Shown here: positions 44,174 through 53,201 of the stretch, piece by piece | How positions within the stretch are numbered: position 1 is the stretch's first letter | Layout: the number at the start of each line of letters is the position of its first letter | Assembly: GCF_039851965.1 (NCBI RefSeq) | Contig: NZ_CP156674.1 | Span: 1,240,001 to 1,304,000 of the forward strand | Reading direction: 5' to 3' | Source: Pseudalkalibacillus hwajinpoensis | GTDB lineage: Bacteria > Bacillota > Bacilli > Bacillales > Guptibacillaceae | Length of the DNA stretch: 64,000 nt | Notes under the pieces: generated by a model | Told to the model about the DNA's origin: nothing | The model's input: the letters and a program-made list of their open reading frames with translations, nothing else | The model's database searches: none | Position numbers and translations under genes: made by a program

Positions 44174-44591
44174 TTTGTCGCTTCTTCACCTGCTCCGAAT
44201 GAAACGGTGAATCCCTGACCTCAGTCACAACGCTAAGTGGATTGCCATCCGGATCGAAGAAGTCAAAACACGTCATCCCTCCAAAATCTTCAAGCTCGGT
44301 CGTTCTCACACCGTTTTCTTTTAACTGGTTGTGCACCTCATGAATATCATCAACGACAAAATTGAAATAACCATTTCTTTGATCACCTTTTATAACAAAT
44401 TCTGTAGGCTGCGCTTCCTCAACCTGTACCAAACCAAATTGAGTGGGACTGTCCGGAAAATAAAAACCCTCACCACTTCCAATCCCTTCTCCCCAGCCCT
44501 GTATTTTCTTTACTCCGAGGTTATACTCGTACCATTCACTGGATTTTCCAATGTCGGTAACAGGTATAAAAACGCTCCCAACTCTAAACAA
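44160..44591 (-). CDS. VOC family protein (glyoxalase/bleomycin resistance fold)
   Basis: A 143-aa protein with FRVGSVFIPVTDIGKSSEWY at the N-terminus, YFNFVVDDIHEVHNQLKENG and CFDFFDPDGNPLSVV near the end, the two halves of a metal-binding VOC fold. The start is TTG 44589-44591 with AAGGAG nine bases upstream; an open frame continues further but overlaps the preceding gene. Ligand unknown. Confidence 0.75.
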   Translation of the reverse strand: MFRVGSVFIPVTDIGKSSEWYEYNLGVKKIQGWGEGIGSGEGFYFPDSPTQFGLVQVEEAQPTEFVIKGDQRNGYFNFVVDDIHEVHNQLKENGVRTTELEDFGGMTCFDFFDPDGNPLSVVTEVRDSPFHSEQVKKRQREGR

Positions 44592-45100
44592 ATTAAAGCA
44601 CTCCTTTTCACTAAGAAATGTATGATTATAATCGTCTCCATTAGATCCACATCGATCTTTGACGTTTTTCTCCAACTATGAAATCGTTCCACATGCCAGT
44701 CGTTTTTCACTCTCATGTAGCCACTCTCTTCAATCCATTTATGTAAAATATCATAGGTATGCAAAATCTCTGTGTTAGCACCTTTATGTTTTAAAACGGC
44801 GTACGTTTGTGGGGGAATGGTTACGGCCTCGATACCTTCAGGAAGATCTTCTGCCTCACTTACTTGAACACAGACCCAATAGCCATCTTCCTCTCTTGAA
44901 GTAGGCTCTACCACAAAAGCACCTACTTGTATGAAAGGCTCGATAACGTGTTTGATCTCACTCATTCGCTGCTCTAAAAGCAGAGCTGCTTGCGGAATTT
45001 CATGGACGTACTGCTCTCCTGCACAGAGAACACGTATCCCTCCCAATTGAAGTTCACCGAGTTCTTCAACAGTTACCTGCTGCACCAAATCCTCACTCAT
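44510..45100 (-). CDS. GyrI-like effector-binding domain protein (C-terminus probably altered)
   Basis: A GyrI-like/AraC-effector-binding domain: MSEIKHVIEPFIQVGAFVVE, PPQTYAVLKHKGANTEILHT and WIEESGYMRVKNDWHVERF. The expected end is KIDVDLMETI plus one or two residues; here a small deletion near 44627 destroys that stop, adding ~40 unrelated residues and an 82-bp overlap with the VOC gene. A TAA in the neighbouring frame at 44626-44628 marks the probable original end. The fold binds small hydrophobic or cationic ligands; it overlaps the upstream VOC gene by 8 bp. Confidence 0.7.
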   Translation of the reverse strand: MSEDLVQQVTVEELGELQLGGIRVLCAGEQYVHEIPQAALLLEQRMSEIKHVIEPFIQVGAFVVEPTSREEDGYWVCVQVSEAEDLPEGIEAVTIPPQTYAVLKHKGANTEILHTYDILHKWIEESGYMRVKNDWHVERFHSWRKTSKIDVDLMETIIIIHFLVKRSALICLELGAFLYLLPTLENPVNGTSITSE

Positions 45101-45542
45101 TTCCAGTAACTCCCTTCTCGTTAAAATCCTGAACTAAATACCTTTCTTTGTATTTAGTACTTACCTCACTCCAAACGTCAAATGTATTTCCATCTGGGTC
45201 ATGGAAAACAAAATTCTTCCCTGCATGTGCTCGATCTTCCACTTCACTAACCATGATCTTTTTCTCGATAAAGTTCTTTCTAATTGTTTCAAGTGCTTGT
45301 ATACCCTCTACTTCAAACGTTATTGAAAAGCACTCTTCACCCTTGCTATTGTAGAAATTCGAGCTTTCACCCTTTTGGGAACTCACTAGAAAGAAGCTCT
45401 GGTTGGCTAAATCTAGAATTGCTTTCGATTCGTCCTGGTAATTCAGCTTCGCCCCGAGTTTCGTAACATACCAGTTAGTGGAACGTTCTACATTTGAAAC
45501 TGGTAGATAAGTCGTTCCGATTCTTACTAAGTGTTCACTCAC
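45093..45542 (-). CDS. VOC family protein
   Basis: A 149-aa glyoxalase-fold protein: RIGTTYLPVSNVERSTNWYV at the N-terminus, ECFSITFEVEGIQALETIRK, and NFVFHDPDGNTFDVWSEV, the typical DPDGN closing motif. First gene of a group of VOC/GyrI/VOC/VOC-fragment genes, overlapping the next by 8 bp. Substrate unknown. Confidence 0.8.
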   Translation of the reverse strand: MSEHLVRIGTTYLPVSNVERSTNWYVTKLGAKLNYQDESKAILDLANQSFFLVSSQKGESSNFYNSKGEECFSITFEVEGIQALETIRKNFIEKKIMVSEVEDRAHAGKNFVFHDPDGNTFDVWSEVSTKYKERYLVQDFNEKGVTGNE

Positions 45543-45633
45543 AATGACTCACCTCCGTCCCTATTCCTAAAAAACTGTTCCATTCCAGCACACGAAAATC
45601 CTTCAAAACGATCCATAATTCATGATAATTACT

Positions 45634-45717
45634 TTGACATTCAATGATAAATCCTGTAAATTATCAAATGGACGAACATTTAAATGTTATAAAAACATAT
45701 TATTCGTATTTAGGAGT
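45634..45717 (+). promoter_or_regulatory. guaC promoter with PurR-like boxes
   Basis: TTGACA (45634-45639), 17 bases, TAAATT (45657-45662). Downstream lie GACGAACATTT near 45670 and, inverted, AAATACGAATAAT (reverse complement near 45703-45717), two PurBox-like half sites separated by about 17 bp. GuaC belongs to the PurR regulon in B. subtilis; the second box is the better match to AWWWCCGAACWWT. Confidence 0.55.
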
Positions 45718-45724
45718 GAATTCT

Positions 45725-46708
45725 ATGGAAAATGTATTTGATTATGAAGATATTCAATTAATTCCCGCGAAATGCGTGGTGAATAGCCGTTCAGAGTGTG
45801 ATACTTCTGTCAGACTTGGAGCCCATACATTTAAGTTACCGGTCGTACCCGCAAACATGCAGACGATTATCGATGAAACCATTGCCGTTTCCCTCGCTGA
45901 AAAAGGATACTTCTATGTGATGCACCGTTTTGAACCTGAAAAGCGCATCGATTTTATAAAAGACATGAACGCTCGTGAACTCATCACTTCCATTAGCGTT
46001 GGAGTGAAAGAAGAAGAATACTCCTTTATCAAACAGCTTGCTCAGCATAACCTCACCCCAGATTACATTACAATTGATATTGCACATGGCCATTCTAATG
46101 CGGTTATCGAAATGATTGGACATATTAAAAAGCACTTACCAGATAGCTTTGTGATTGCAGGAAATGTTGGTACTCCAGAAGCAGTTAGAGAATTGGAGCA
46201 TGCAGGTGCTGATGCTACTAAAGTAGGGATTGGACCTGGTAAGGTATGTATTACGAAAATTAAGACCGGATTTGGTACAGGCGGTTGGCAGCTTGCAGCG
46301 CTTCGCTGGTGCGCGAAAGCGGCAAGTAAGCCAATAATTGCTGACGGAGGCATTCGTACCCACGGCGATATTGCAAAATCTGTTCGATTCGGCGCTTCAA
46401 TAGTGATGATCGGTTCCCTATTCGCGGGACACGAAGAATCTCCTGGTGAAACGTTTGAGAAAGACGGCAAGCTATACAAAGAATACTTTGGTTCCGCTTC
46501 TGAATTCCAAAAAGGAGAAAAGAAAAATGTGGAAGGAAAGAAAATGTTCGTGGAACATAAAGGCGCTTTAGAAGATACGTTGAATGAAATGGAACAGGAT
46601 CTTCAATCTGCGATCTCATATTCTGGCGGAGACAAGTTAGAATCCATTCGCACGGTGGATTATGTGGTTGTGAAAAATTCGATTTTTAACGGAGATAAGG
46701 TTTACTAG
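45725..46708 (+). CDS. guaC: GMP reductase
   Basis: A 327-aa IMPDH/GMPR-family enzyme converting GMP to IMP with NADPH for purine salvage. Catalytic Cys175 lies in GPGKVCITK; GGIRTHGDIAKSVRFGA and MIGSLFAGHEESPG bind the phosphate. It lacks the CBS domain of IMP dehydrogenase and has the GuaC length of B. subtilis. ATG 45725 is preceded by AGGAGTGAATTCT; the longer open frame from 45644 lies in the leader. Confidence 0.95.
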   Translation: MENVFDYEDIQLIPAKCVVNSRSECDTSVRLGAHTFKLPVVPANMQTIIDETIAVSLAEKGYFYVMHRFEPEKRIDFIKDMNARELITSISVGVKEEEYSFIKQLAQHNLTPDYITIDIAHGHSNAVIEMIGHIKKHLPDSFVIAGNVGTPEAVRELEHAGADATKVGIGPGKVCITKIKTGFGTGGWQLAALRWCAKAASKPIIADGGIRTHGDIAKSVRFGASIVMIGSLFAGHEESPGETFEKDGKLYKEYFGSASEFQKGEKKNVEGKKMFVEHKGALEDTLNEMEQDLQSAISYSGGDKLESIRTVDYVVVKNSIFNGDKVY

Positions 46709-46781
46709 AAGTTAAGAGAGAGCAGTTGCTTTAGAGAAAGTATTCACTTTTTGGAGTACGAAAATTAATATTTCAATAAAG

Positions 46782-46818
46782 AATGACCGGCAAATTACAG
46801 AATAATTTGCGGGTCATT
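46782..46818 (+). terminator. Terminator of guaC
   Basis: AATGACC-GCAAATTA and TAATTTGC-GGTCATT form a long stem with one internal mismatch, followed by TACTATCTTTTTTT. Confidence 0.85.
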
Positions 46819-46829
46819 TACTATCTTTT

Positions 46830-47523
46830 TTTATACATGCCAAGTATTAAATCTCTTAGAATCTCGTGCCTATTATTACTAGTACTTATCGAATGAAAGA
46901 GAATTTTTTTGTTAAGCTTCTCATTTAGTTTGAAATTCTGGTATTACAGATTGTTATAAATAGTACCATTGAATAGTAAGTCAATGTCGCTTATTTCTCC
47001 TATTCAGAAGAAGATAAGATAATAAATTGATTTTGTAATAGTCTTTGTTGAAAAAGCTCCTTAAATGTTTGAATAAATATCTGATCAAATTTAAACCAGC
47101 TTAAAATCCAACCAATAATTTAAAAACTAACGATGGTCATTATTCATATACCTCCAAATTCCCACAAACCAAAATCATGCTATTCACCCAATTTTATTAT
47201 AAGTCCTATTATACTCACTCCAGAATTCCTTTCAATAAGACGCATCCGTTTACTCCGATGTCCTTAACAGAAATCCGGTACTTCCTACACCCCATACATA
47301 GATCGAATCAAAGATATAGGCTGTTTTAACTACTTTTTAAAATGATGATTTTGAGCCTAATGATCCAACCTTCGTGAAGTAAAAGGTGATTAGTAAGCTA
47401 TACTCGAACACCTTAATGAATAGACAGTAAAAATTCCGTTGTTTCTCAAAAAATATGAGGAGGTGTACGAATAGTAAAGCCTTTTTTCTTCATGGTTCCT
47501 AGAATCAGATCAAATGGAAGATA
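46830..47523. other. AT-rich gap with possible decayed coding sequence
   Basis: About 700 bp without a convincing gene. On the minus strand 47327-47250 reads KTAYIFDSIYVWGVGSTGFL-like sequence, resembling one blade of a Ycf48/BNR-type propeller, with a stop just upstream and downstream. It may be a relict. The sequence leads into repeat copy C. Confidence 0.3.
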
Positions 47524-47680
47524 ATAAAGTGAACCTTCCATCAGAGGGGATTTTCGTTCATTCCCTCTGATGGTTAGGTGAACCAATCGGACCTTTAGGG
47601 GCAGTTGCTCCCCACCCAAACGTCTCGATTAACCTGCGTTTTGAAGTGGGAGTTTTACTGCCCCTTAAGGGTGGGATAAA
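47524..47680 (+). repeat. Interspersed structured repeat, copy C (leader of dacB)
   Basis: 157 bp with ATAAA at both ends (47524-47528, 47676-47680). Same order of stems as copies A and B but more diverged: CAGAGGGG with CCCTCTG, GGTTAGGTGAACC, AGGGGCAGTTGCTCCCC, and AAGTGGGAGTTTTACTGCCCC toward the end. It ends 18 bp before the dacB start, so it is transcribed as part of the dacB leader. Confidence 0.85.
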
Positions 47681-47698
47681 CAAAGAGGAGATGATGAG

Positions 47699-49174
47699 TT
47701 GAAGCAAAATATAAAAATCTGTTTTATAATCACACTTCTATCCCTGCTTATACTTCCCGCATTCGTTTCTTATGACGCAAGTGCAGATAAAACAAATAGT
47801 TCCCTTGGAACACAGCTTAATGAAATTCTAACGGATAAACGACTAAGTGGTGCTATCGCAGGAGTAAGCGTTCGATCAGGCAGCACCGGAGAACTAATAT
47901 ATGAGAACTACGGAGAAACACGCTTAACTCCGGCTTCTAATATGAAATTATTCACTGCGGGCGCTGCACTTCAAACACTTGGACCTGATTATCGTTTCAC
48001 TACTGAGCTTCTAGCCGACGGAGAGCTAAAGAACAGAAAGCTGAAAGGCAACCTGTATCTGAAAGGAAAAGGAGACCCCACGCTTCTTAAAGAAGACTTC
48101 GAAGAACTTGCTCAATCTCTGAAAGAAAAAGGAGTACATAACATACAAGGAGATTTGATTGGAGATAACAGCTGGTATGACGATGAATCTCTCTCTAAGG
48201 ATATGGTTTGGTCAGATGAAGATAACTATTACGGCGCAAAGGTGTCTGCCCTAACGGCATCACCAAACGAAGATTACGATTCAGGTACAGTCATAGTTGA
48301 GGTCTATCCAGGAAAACAGCCTGGCGTCAAAGCAGATGTTCGACTTTCACCTATTTCAGATATTCTTAAGATCGAAAACCATGCCAAAACCGTCAAATCT
48401 GATGAAAAAGCTGAGTTAACAATTACGCGGAAGCATGGATCGAACAAAATCCTGATCGAAGGTGAAATCAATGAAGACTCCTCACGGAAACGAGAGTGGA
48501 TTGCAGTTTGGGAACCTGCGCACTATGCACTCGATTTAATGAAGCAATCCCTTCTGCAAGCAGGAATTACATTTAAGGGAGAAACAAAACTAAGTAAAGC
48601 ACCAGATGACGCTACTCTTCTCATTGAAAAAAAATCGATGCCTCTTTCTGACCTGCTTATTCCTTATATGAAGCTAAGCAATAACGGCCATGCTGAAATA
48701 TTGGTGAAAGAGATGGGGAAAGTGAAGAAAAATGAAGGCAGCTGGGATGCTGGATTGGAAGTAATGACAGACTTTCTTCAAGAGAAGGGCCTTGATACTG
48801 ACGAGATGCGACTGCGAGACGGTTCAGGTATCTCTCACGTCACATTAATCAAACCAAACCAACTTTCCGAATTTCTATTTACCGTCCAAAATGAAAGCTG
48901 GTTCGATCCATTCTATCGTTCTCTTCCAGTTGCAGGTGATTCTGATCGATTTGAAGGCGGCACCCTTCGTTATCGAATGATAGACACTACTGCAGAACAA
49001 ATTGTTCATGCTAAAACAGGATCATTGACAGGAGTCTCTTCCCTCTCAGGCTATGTTGATCAAAACGATGGGTTAACTTTCTCGATTATCCTCAATCAAT
49101 TTGTTGAAGATGAAATCAAAGACATTGAAGACGAAATTGCTGTTGTTCTATCAACATACAAAGAGGAAAAATAG
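47699..49174 (+). CDS. dacB: D-alanyl-D-alanine carboxypeptidase/endopeptidase (PBP4 type)
   Basis: A 491-aa serine peptidase trimming peptidoglycan stem peptides. Signal peptide with hydrophobic core (IKICFIITLLSLLILPAF). Active-site S80-N-M-K83, second motif S327-N-N and K439-T-G. The insertion between the first two motifs (about residues 95-300) is typical for the peptidase S13 family. Start TTG 47699 with GAGGAG at good spacing. The 5-prime leader contains repeat copy C. The B. subtilis homologue is DacC; symbol use differs between genera. Confidence 0.92.
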   Translation: MKQNIKICFIITLLSLLILPAFVSYDASADKTNSSLGTQLNEILTDKRLSGAIAGVSVRSGSTGELIYENYGETRLTPASNMKLFTAGAALQTLGPDYRFTTELLADGELKNRKLKGNLYLKGKGDPTLLKEDFEELAQSLKEKGVHNIQGDLIGDNSWYDDESLSKDMVWSDEDNYYGAKVSALTASPNEDYDSGTVIVEVYPGKQPGVKADVRLSPISDILKIENHAKTVKSDEKAELTITRKHGSNKILIEGEINEDSSRKREWIAVWEPAHYALDLMKQSLLQAGITFKGETKLSKAPDDATLLIEKKSMPLSDLLIPYMKLSNNGHAEILVKEMGKVKKNEGSWDAGLEVMTDFLQEKGLDTDEMRLRDGSGISHVTLIKPNQLSEFLFTVQNESWFDPFYRSLPVAGDSDRFEGGTLRYRMIDTTAEQIVHAKTGSLTGVSSLSGYVDQNDGLTFSIILNQFVEDEIKDIEDEIAVVLSTYKEEK

Positions 49175-49181
49175 TCCAATC

Positions 49182-49209
49182 ATAGGGAGACTTCACCAGT
49201 CTCCCTTTC
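49182..49209 (+). terminator. Terminator between dacB and the P450 gene
   Basis: AGGGAGAC-TTCACCA-GTCTCCCT followed by TTCTCT, serving dacB; the symmetric stem also faces the convergent P450 gene. Confidence 0.8.
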
Positions 49210-49236
49210 TCTATGCCATGTCATGCTCAGAAAAAG

Positions 49237-50484
49237 TTACACGTTTGATTGACGCACAATATTAGTTAATTGAACGCCACTTTTTGGCAAACTTGGCATT
49301 TCAGACATGCTGTATGTGAGATCCTGCTCAGGGACATTGTAAGATAAATGATGAACAAAATAGTTCAGCGTTTCTTTTAATAGATCAAGGGTTAACCATT
49401 CTCCAGCACAACGATGGCCGATATCGAATTCTCCTCCTCCTTGAGGAATAAAATCAAAGGGACTACCCTCCCATAACTCGAAGCGCTCTGGATCAAAATG
49501 TTCCGGGTCTTTCCAAACTTCTGGATGATGATTTGTGCCATATAAGTCGAGAAGCGTTAGCGTTCCTTCTTCGAATTCAAATCCATTCCATGTGAAATTT
49601 TTCATTACTCTCGCGCCAGCAAATGGAAAGAACGGATAATACCGTCTGACTTCCTGGATGAAGCATTGCAGATTCTTTTCATCTCCGCTTTTTAATTTTG
49701 CCACTTCATCTGGATGATCGATCATGGCAAGAACAGTAAAGCTAATATAGACAGAAATCGCTACAATTGGACGCAAAAGGTTTAATAGTTCTACTGCCAC
49801 GATCTGCTTGTCTAACAAGTCTCCTTTGAGGTCACGATGCCATGAAAACTGATAGAGTGCAAGATGAGCGGGGGGATTTATTTCTCCATCCCTCACTTTT
49901 TGCACGAGATCTTCTATCCACTCTTCTCCTGCCGTTCTTGCTCCTCGCCCTTTCCAGTACCCTAGGCCAATTGAGGCTGCGGATTCGAACATTTCTGCAA
50001 GCTGGTTCGATCGCTTTTCTACCTCACGATCTTCCAAGGGAACTCCTGTCCATTCACACGCTACATGTGTCAGTATTTGTTTCGCCTCATCATAAACAAC
50101 GACTTTTTCTTTCGTTTCCCATTGAGCGGCAAAGGAATCTAAATGTTTCTCCATTAAACTCGCTATTTCACCGAGCGCCTCTTTCGTCATGAGAGACATG
50201 AACATTGCCTTCCGATGATGATGTTCCTCACCATCTAGTGTCTGCACTCCATTTTCACCAAAAAGCGTTTTCTGGACATGTTTCGGCGCCGCTCCACTTC
50301 GTTTAAATTTCTCATTATTATAAAATAATTCAGCGGATTTCTTACCAGTTAAACAAATGGTTTTCTCGCCTAACAGTTTGGTTATAAAGACATTTGAATC
50401 ATACTGCTCTCTCCGATTAACAATAAATTCATATCCTTCTTTTAGAACGCTTAACGTATGATCCAATCCCTTTTCTTGAGGCAT
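49237..50484 (-). CDS. cypC: Fatty-acid peroxygenase, cytochrome P450 CYP152 family
   Basis: A 415-aa cytoplasmic P450 that hydroxylates fatty acids at alpha/beta carbons using H2O2. The haem ligand is Cys359 in GHRCAGEW, preceded by FIPQGGGEFDIGH; QEVRRYYPFFPFAGARV contains the ExxR-type helix K and the Arg of the fatty-acid carboxylate pocket. Length equals B. subtilis P450-BSbeta. It stands alone, convergent to dacB. GGAGG-type ribosome-binding site precedes the ATG. Confidence 0.93.
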   Translation of the reverse strand: MPQEKGLDHTLSVLKEGYEFIVNRREQYDSNVFITKLLGEKTICLTGKKSAELFYNNEKFKRSGAAPKHVQKTLFGENGVQTLDGEEHHHRKAMFMSLMTKEALGEIASLMEKHLDSFAAQWETKEKVVVYDEAKQILTHVACEWTGVPLEDREVEKRSNQLAEMFESAASIGLGYWKGRGARTAGEEWIEDLVQKVRDGEINPPAHLALYQFSWHRDLKGDLLDKQIVAVELLNLLRPIVAISVYISFTVLAMIDHPDEVAKLKSGDEKNLQCFIQEVRRYYPFFPFAGARVMKNFTWNGFEFEEGTLTLLDLYGTNHHPEVWKDPEHFDPERFELWEGSPFDFIPQGGGEFDIGHRCAGEWLTLDLLKETLNYFVHHLSYNVPEQDLTYSMSEMPSLPKSGVQLTNIVRQSNV

Positions 50485-50735
50485 GCTTTAATTTGCTCCA
50501 TACGTTCTCCTCCTAAGTTCATAGTTTGGCCATAGTACGCAACATTTCTACTCCTCTATTATTTCCACCTATGTATAGGAACAAAACGTGAACTGCTTAA
50601 TATAATTGCACACTTTAACCCACTCCCTTGCGCTATTGGGAGATAAGGAACGTTAGTGGTAGTAGTGGTCTCAGAAATCGCTTTTGAGGATACATACTTT
50701 TGAAAAGCCCTCCCCCTCTCTCTTTTCTAAAAATA

Positions 50736-50774
50736 GATGACATACACCTCCATTAAATAAAGGTATACATCATC
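50736..50774 (-). terminator. Terminator of the galactitol-type operon
   Basis: GATGATGTATACCT and AGGTGTATGTCATC form a 14-base stem with mismatches, followed on the minus strand by TATTTTTAG. Confidence 0.8.
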
Positions 50775-50802
50775 CATTAGTTTTTTCATAAAAGAGAAGA
50801 CG

Positions 50803-51864
50803 TTATCGCGTTTTTTCCTTCTCAGGATAAAAGAGAACTTTTGAATAAAGAAGTCTTTTATTAATAATACTATCGAACGTTTCTGGTCCTTCTTCAAGAG
50901 ATAACCTATGAGAAATCATAGGCTTGACATTAATTCCACCCGTACTCATATAGTGAATCGAAGAACGCCATTCTTCACCTGGAAATGGAGAAGAAATAGC
51001 GTTCCAGGATCCTAACACTCTTAATTCGTTTCGAACAATTTTTTCAAAGTAAAAGCGCTCTATGTTGATATCGGCATAGGGAATTCCCATGAACACAACC
51101 TCTCCACCTTTTTTCGGTAAGGCAAACACCTGTGATGAGGTGACCGGAGATCCTGCTGATTCTATAGCTAAATCGACTCCGTTTCCATTTGTGTATGCCA
51201 TAAGCTGTTCATGGGCAGGCTTTTCTAGGGAATTAATACCTATATCTGCACCTAATTCTCTTGCAATTTCAAGCTTAGCAACATCGATATCGATTGCAAA
51301 TACTCTTTTGGCACCGAAGATTTTTGCCCATTGAACTGCTAGTAACCCAATACTCCCGCATCCCATAACAGCAACATCTGCACCAGGCTTGATACTCGTG
51401 CGATAGAAACCATGTGCTACGACGGAAGAAGGCTCAACAAGTGCAGCTGTATCGTAATCAACGTTATCTGGTAAAGGTATGATATGAGATTTAGGTAGTT
51501 TGACGAATTCCGCATAAGCACCAGGAGAACGAGCACCTATCACAGTTAACTTAGCACAGCGGGCTAGCTCACCTTTTTGACAATTTTCACATTCTCCGCA
51601 ATGAAATGTAGGACACCCAGCGACACGATCGCCTACTTGAATGTGCTTAACCCCCGATCCTACCTCCGCAACTTCTCCTGCAAACTCATGTCCAAAAGTC
51701 ATTCCAGGAACATACGGACCAAGTTTTCTATACCTCGATATGTCCGATCCGCATATCCCCACTGCTTTCACTTTAATAATAACGTCCTCTTCATTCTCGA
51801 TGACCGGTTCAGACGAATTTTCGAAGCGAATATCCTGTTCATTATATAAATTGAGAGATTTCAT
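50803..51864 (-). CDS. Zinc-dependent polyol-phosphate dehydrogenase (galactitol-1-phosphate 5-dehydrogenase-like)
   Basis: A 353-aa medium-chain dehydrogenase. Catalytic zinc motif GHEFAGEV with Cys in GICGSDISRY; structural zinc cysteines in CPTFHCGECENCQKGELARC; Rossmann MGCGSIGLLAVQWA near residue 170. In the galactitol PTS operon this would oxidise the phosphorylated polyol made by the transporter. It is the last gene and follows a small protein gene by 42 bp. Confidence 0.85.
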   Translation of the reverse strand: MKSLNLYNEQDIRFENSSEPVIENEEDVIIKVKAVGICGSDISRYRKLGPYVPGMTFGHEFAGEVAEVGSGVKHIQVGDRVAGCPTFHCGECENCQKGELARCAKLTVIGARSPGAYAEFVKLPKSHIIPLPDNVDYDTAALVEPSSVVAHGFYRTSIKPGADVAVMGCGSIGLLAVQWAKIFGAKRVFAIDIDVAKLEIARELGADIGINSLEKPAHEQLMAYTNGNGVDLAIESAGSPVTSSQVFALPKKGGEVVFMGIPYADINIERFYFEKIVRNELRVLGSWNAISSPFPGEEWRSSIHYMSTGGINVKPMISHRLSLEEGPETFDSIINKRLLYSKVLFYPEKEKTR

Positions 51865-51906
51865 CTTAATCCTTCTCTCTATATTGATTTATGATCAATC
51901 CATCGT

Positions 51907-52056
51907 TTATGCCGATTCATTTCCTGAACTTCGCCTGTTTAACTTATAAAGAGCTAAACAAACAATGACTGTATTAAAAATTACTTGATGGTCAAAGTAG
52001 AAATCTCCGACGATTCGAAATGGTCCTAACATAAAGTCCAATAGTGCTTCCGTCAT
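51907..52056 (-). CDS. Unannotated small membrane protein in the PTS operon (49 aa)
   Basis: Reads MTEALLDFMLGPFRIVGDFY, then FDHQVIFNTVIVCLALYKL and NRRSSGNESA, from ATG 52054-52056 preceded by GAGGGAT. It contains a short amphipathic N-terminus and one hydrophobic helix with a basic C-terminus (positive-inside). Position between the two dehydrogenase genes in the same direction suggests it belongs to the operon. No family recognised. Confidence 0.6.
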   Translation of the reverse strand: MTEALLDFMLGPFRIVGDFYFDHQVIFNTVIVCLALYKLNRRSSGNESA

Positions 52057-52122
52057 TTCTATCCCTCATTTCTTGATGCGCACCTCTAAAAACTAAAAAT
52101 TCAGTTTATTATTTCTGCACAA

Positions 52123-53160
52123 TCAGTTCACTGGAATCAGTAATACTTTAATTGCTTCTCCACTCTTAATAACTTGATAAGCCTCTTCCCATTGAGTGAT
52201 ATCGAATTCGTGCGTGACTAAAGCATTTGCGCTGACGCTTCCCTTGCTAATTAAGTCTAGAGAAGGCTCCCAGTCAGAAGAATTTTGGCTTCTGCTACCA
52301 ATCACACGAATTTCTTTTTGAATAATTTTCTCTAGATCAAATTGAACTTCTGGGTTTGCAAAAATACCAACTTGCGCATATTGTCCCTTTTTCCTCAATA
52401 GATCTAACCCTTGCTTTGCTGCGGGAACAGCTCCAGAGCATTCGAACACAACGTCAGCCCCATATCCATCTGTAAGGCTATTTACAAGTTCTCGAATGTT
52501 GTCTTCTAGGATATTCACCACGTAATCGATACCTAATTCTTTTGCTTTATCCAAACGAACTTTATCGTTCGTAAGACCCGTAATGATTACGATAGCCCCT
52601 CTACTTTTTGCCACCTGAGCCGTAAACAATCCAATCGGCCCCGGCCCCATCACAACTACGACATCCCCATTCTTAATTTCCGTTTTTGTCACAGCATGAT
52701 GCGTACATGCGAGGGGCTCAGTCATAGCTGCCGACTTATAATCAACATTTTCAGGGAGAATATGGACGCTGTTTTTGTGCGCGATTAAATATTTCGCAAA
52801 TCCACCGTCCTGCTGCGTTCCTAATCCTCTGCGATAATTGCATAGATTATAGTCACCCGATTTACAATACTCACATTCACCACAAATATAAAAAGTTGTT
52901 TCAGAAGTAACCCGATCTCCAACTTTGAATTCTGTAACATTTGCTCCTACTTCAATCACTTCTCCAGAAAATTCATGTCCTAGCGTAACAGGGAACCGAA
53001 CCTGATAATGTCCTTCATAGGTGTGGATATCTGACCCACAGATCCCCGCATATTTCACTTCAATTTTCACTAAATCTTTCGCAACAGCAGGTTCTTCTTT
53101 TTCTTGAATGTCTAAATTCCCAAATCCAGGTGCTGTTTTCACTAGTGCTTTCATATACAT
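52123..53160 (-). CDS. Zinc-dependent polyol dehydrogenase (sorbitol/L-iditol dehydrogenase family)
   Basis: A 345-aa medium-chain dehydrogenase: GICGSDIHTYEGHYQ, GHEFSGEV, structural zinc set CGECEYCKSGDYNLC and Rossmann GPGPIGLFTAQVAKSRGA near residue 175. Closer to sorbitol dehydrogenase than the other dehydrogenase of the operon. It may oxidise a free or phosphorylated hexitol to a ketose. TCCTCC-type ribosome-binding site (on the plus strand) precedes the start. Confidence 0.88.
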   Translation of the reverse strand: MYMKALVKTAPGFGNLDIQEKEEPAVAKDLVKIEVKYAGICGSDIHTYEGHYQVRFPVTLGHEFSGEVIEVGANVTEFKVGDRVTSETTFYICGECEYCKSGDYNLCNYRRGLGTQQDGGFAKYLIAHKNSVHILPENVDYKSAAMTEPLACTHHAVTKTEIKNGDVVVVMGPGPIGLFTAQVAKSRGAIVIITGLTNDKVRLDKAKELGIDYVVNILEDNIRELVNSLTDGYGADVVFECSGAVPAAKQGLDLLRKKGQYAQVGIFANPEVQFDLEKIIQKEIRVIGSRSQNSSDWEPSLDLISKGSVSANALVTHEFDITQWEEAYQVIKSGEAIKVLLIPVN

Positions 53161-53201
53161 TCCTCCTGGTAAATCTAGCCTTTTAATATGAGATCAAAGA
53201 A

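Noticed and set aside
47250..47327. Propeller-blade-like gene in the gap before dacB
   Set aside because: Only ~25 residues are similar, with stops on both sides; at best a relict.
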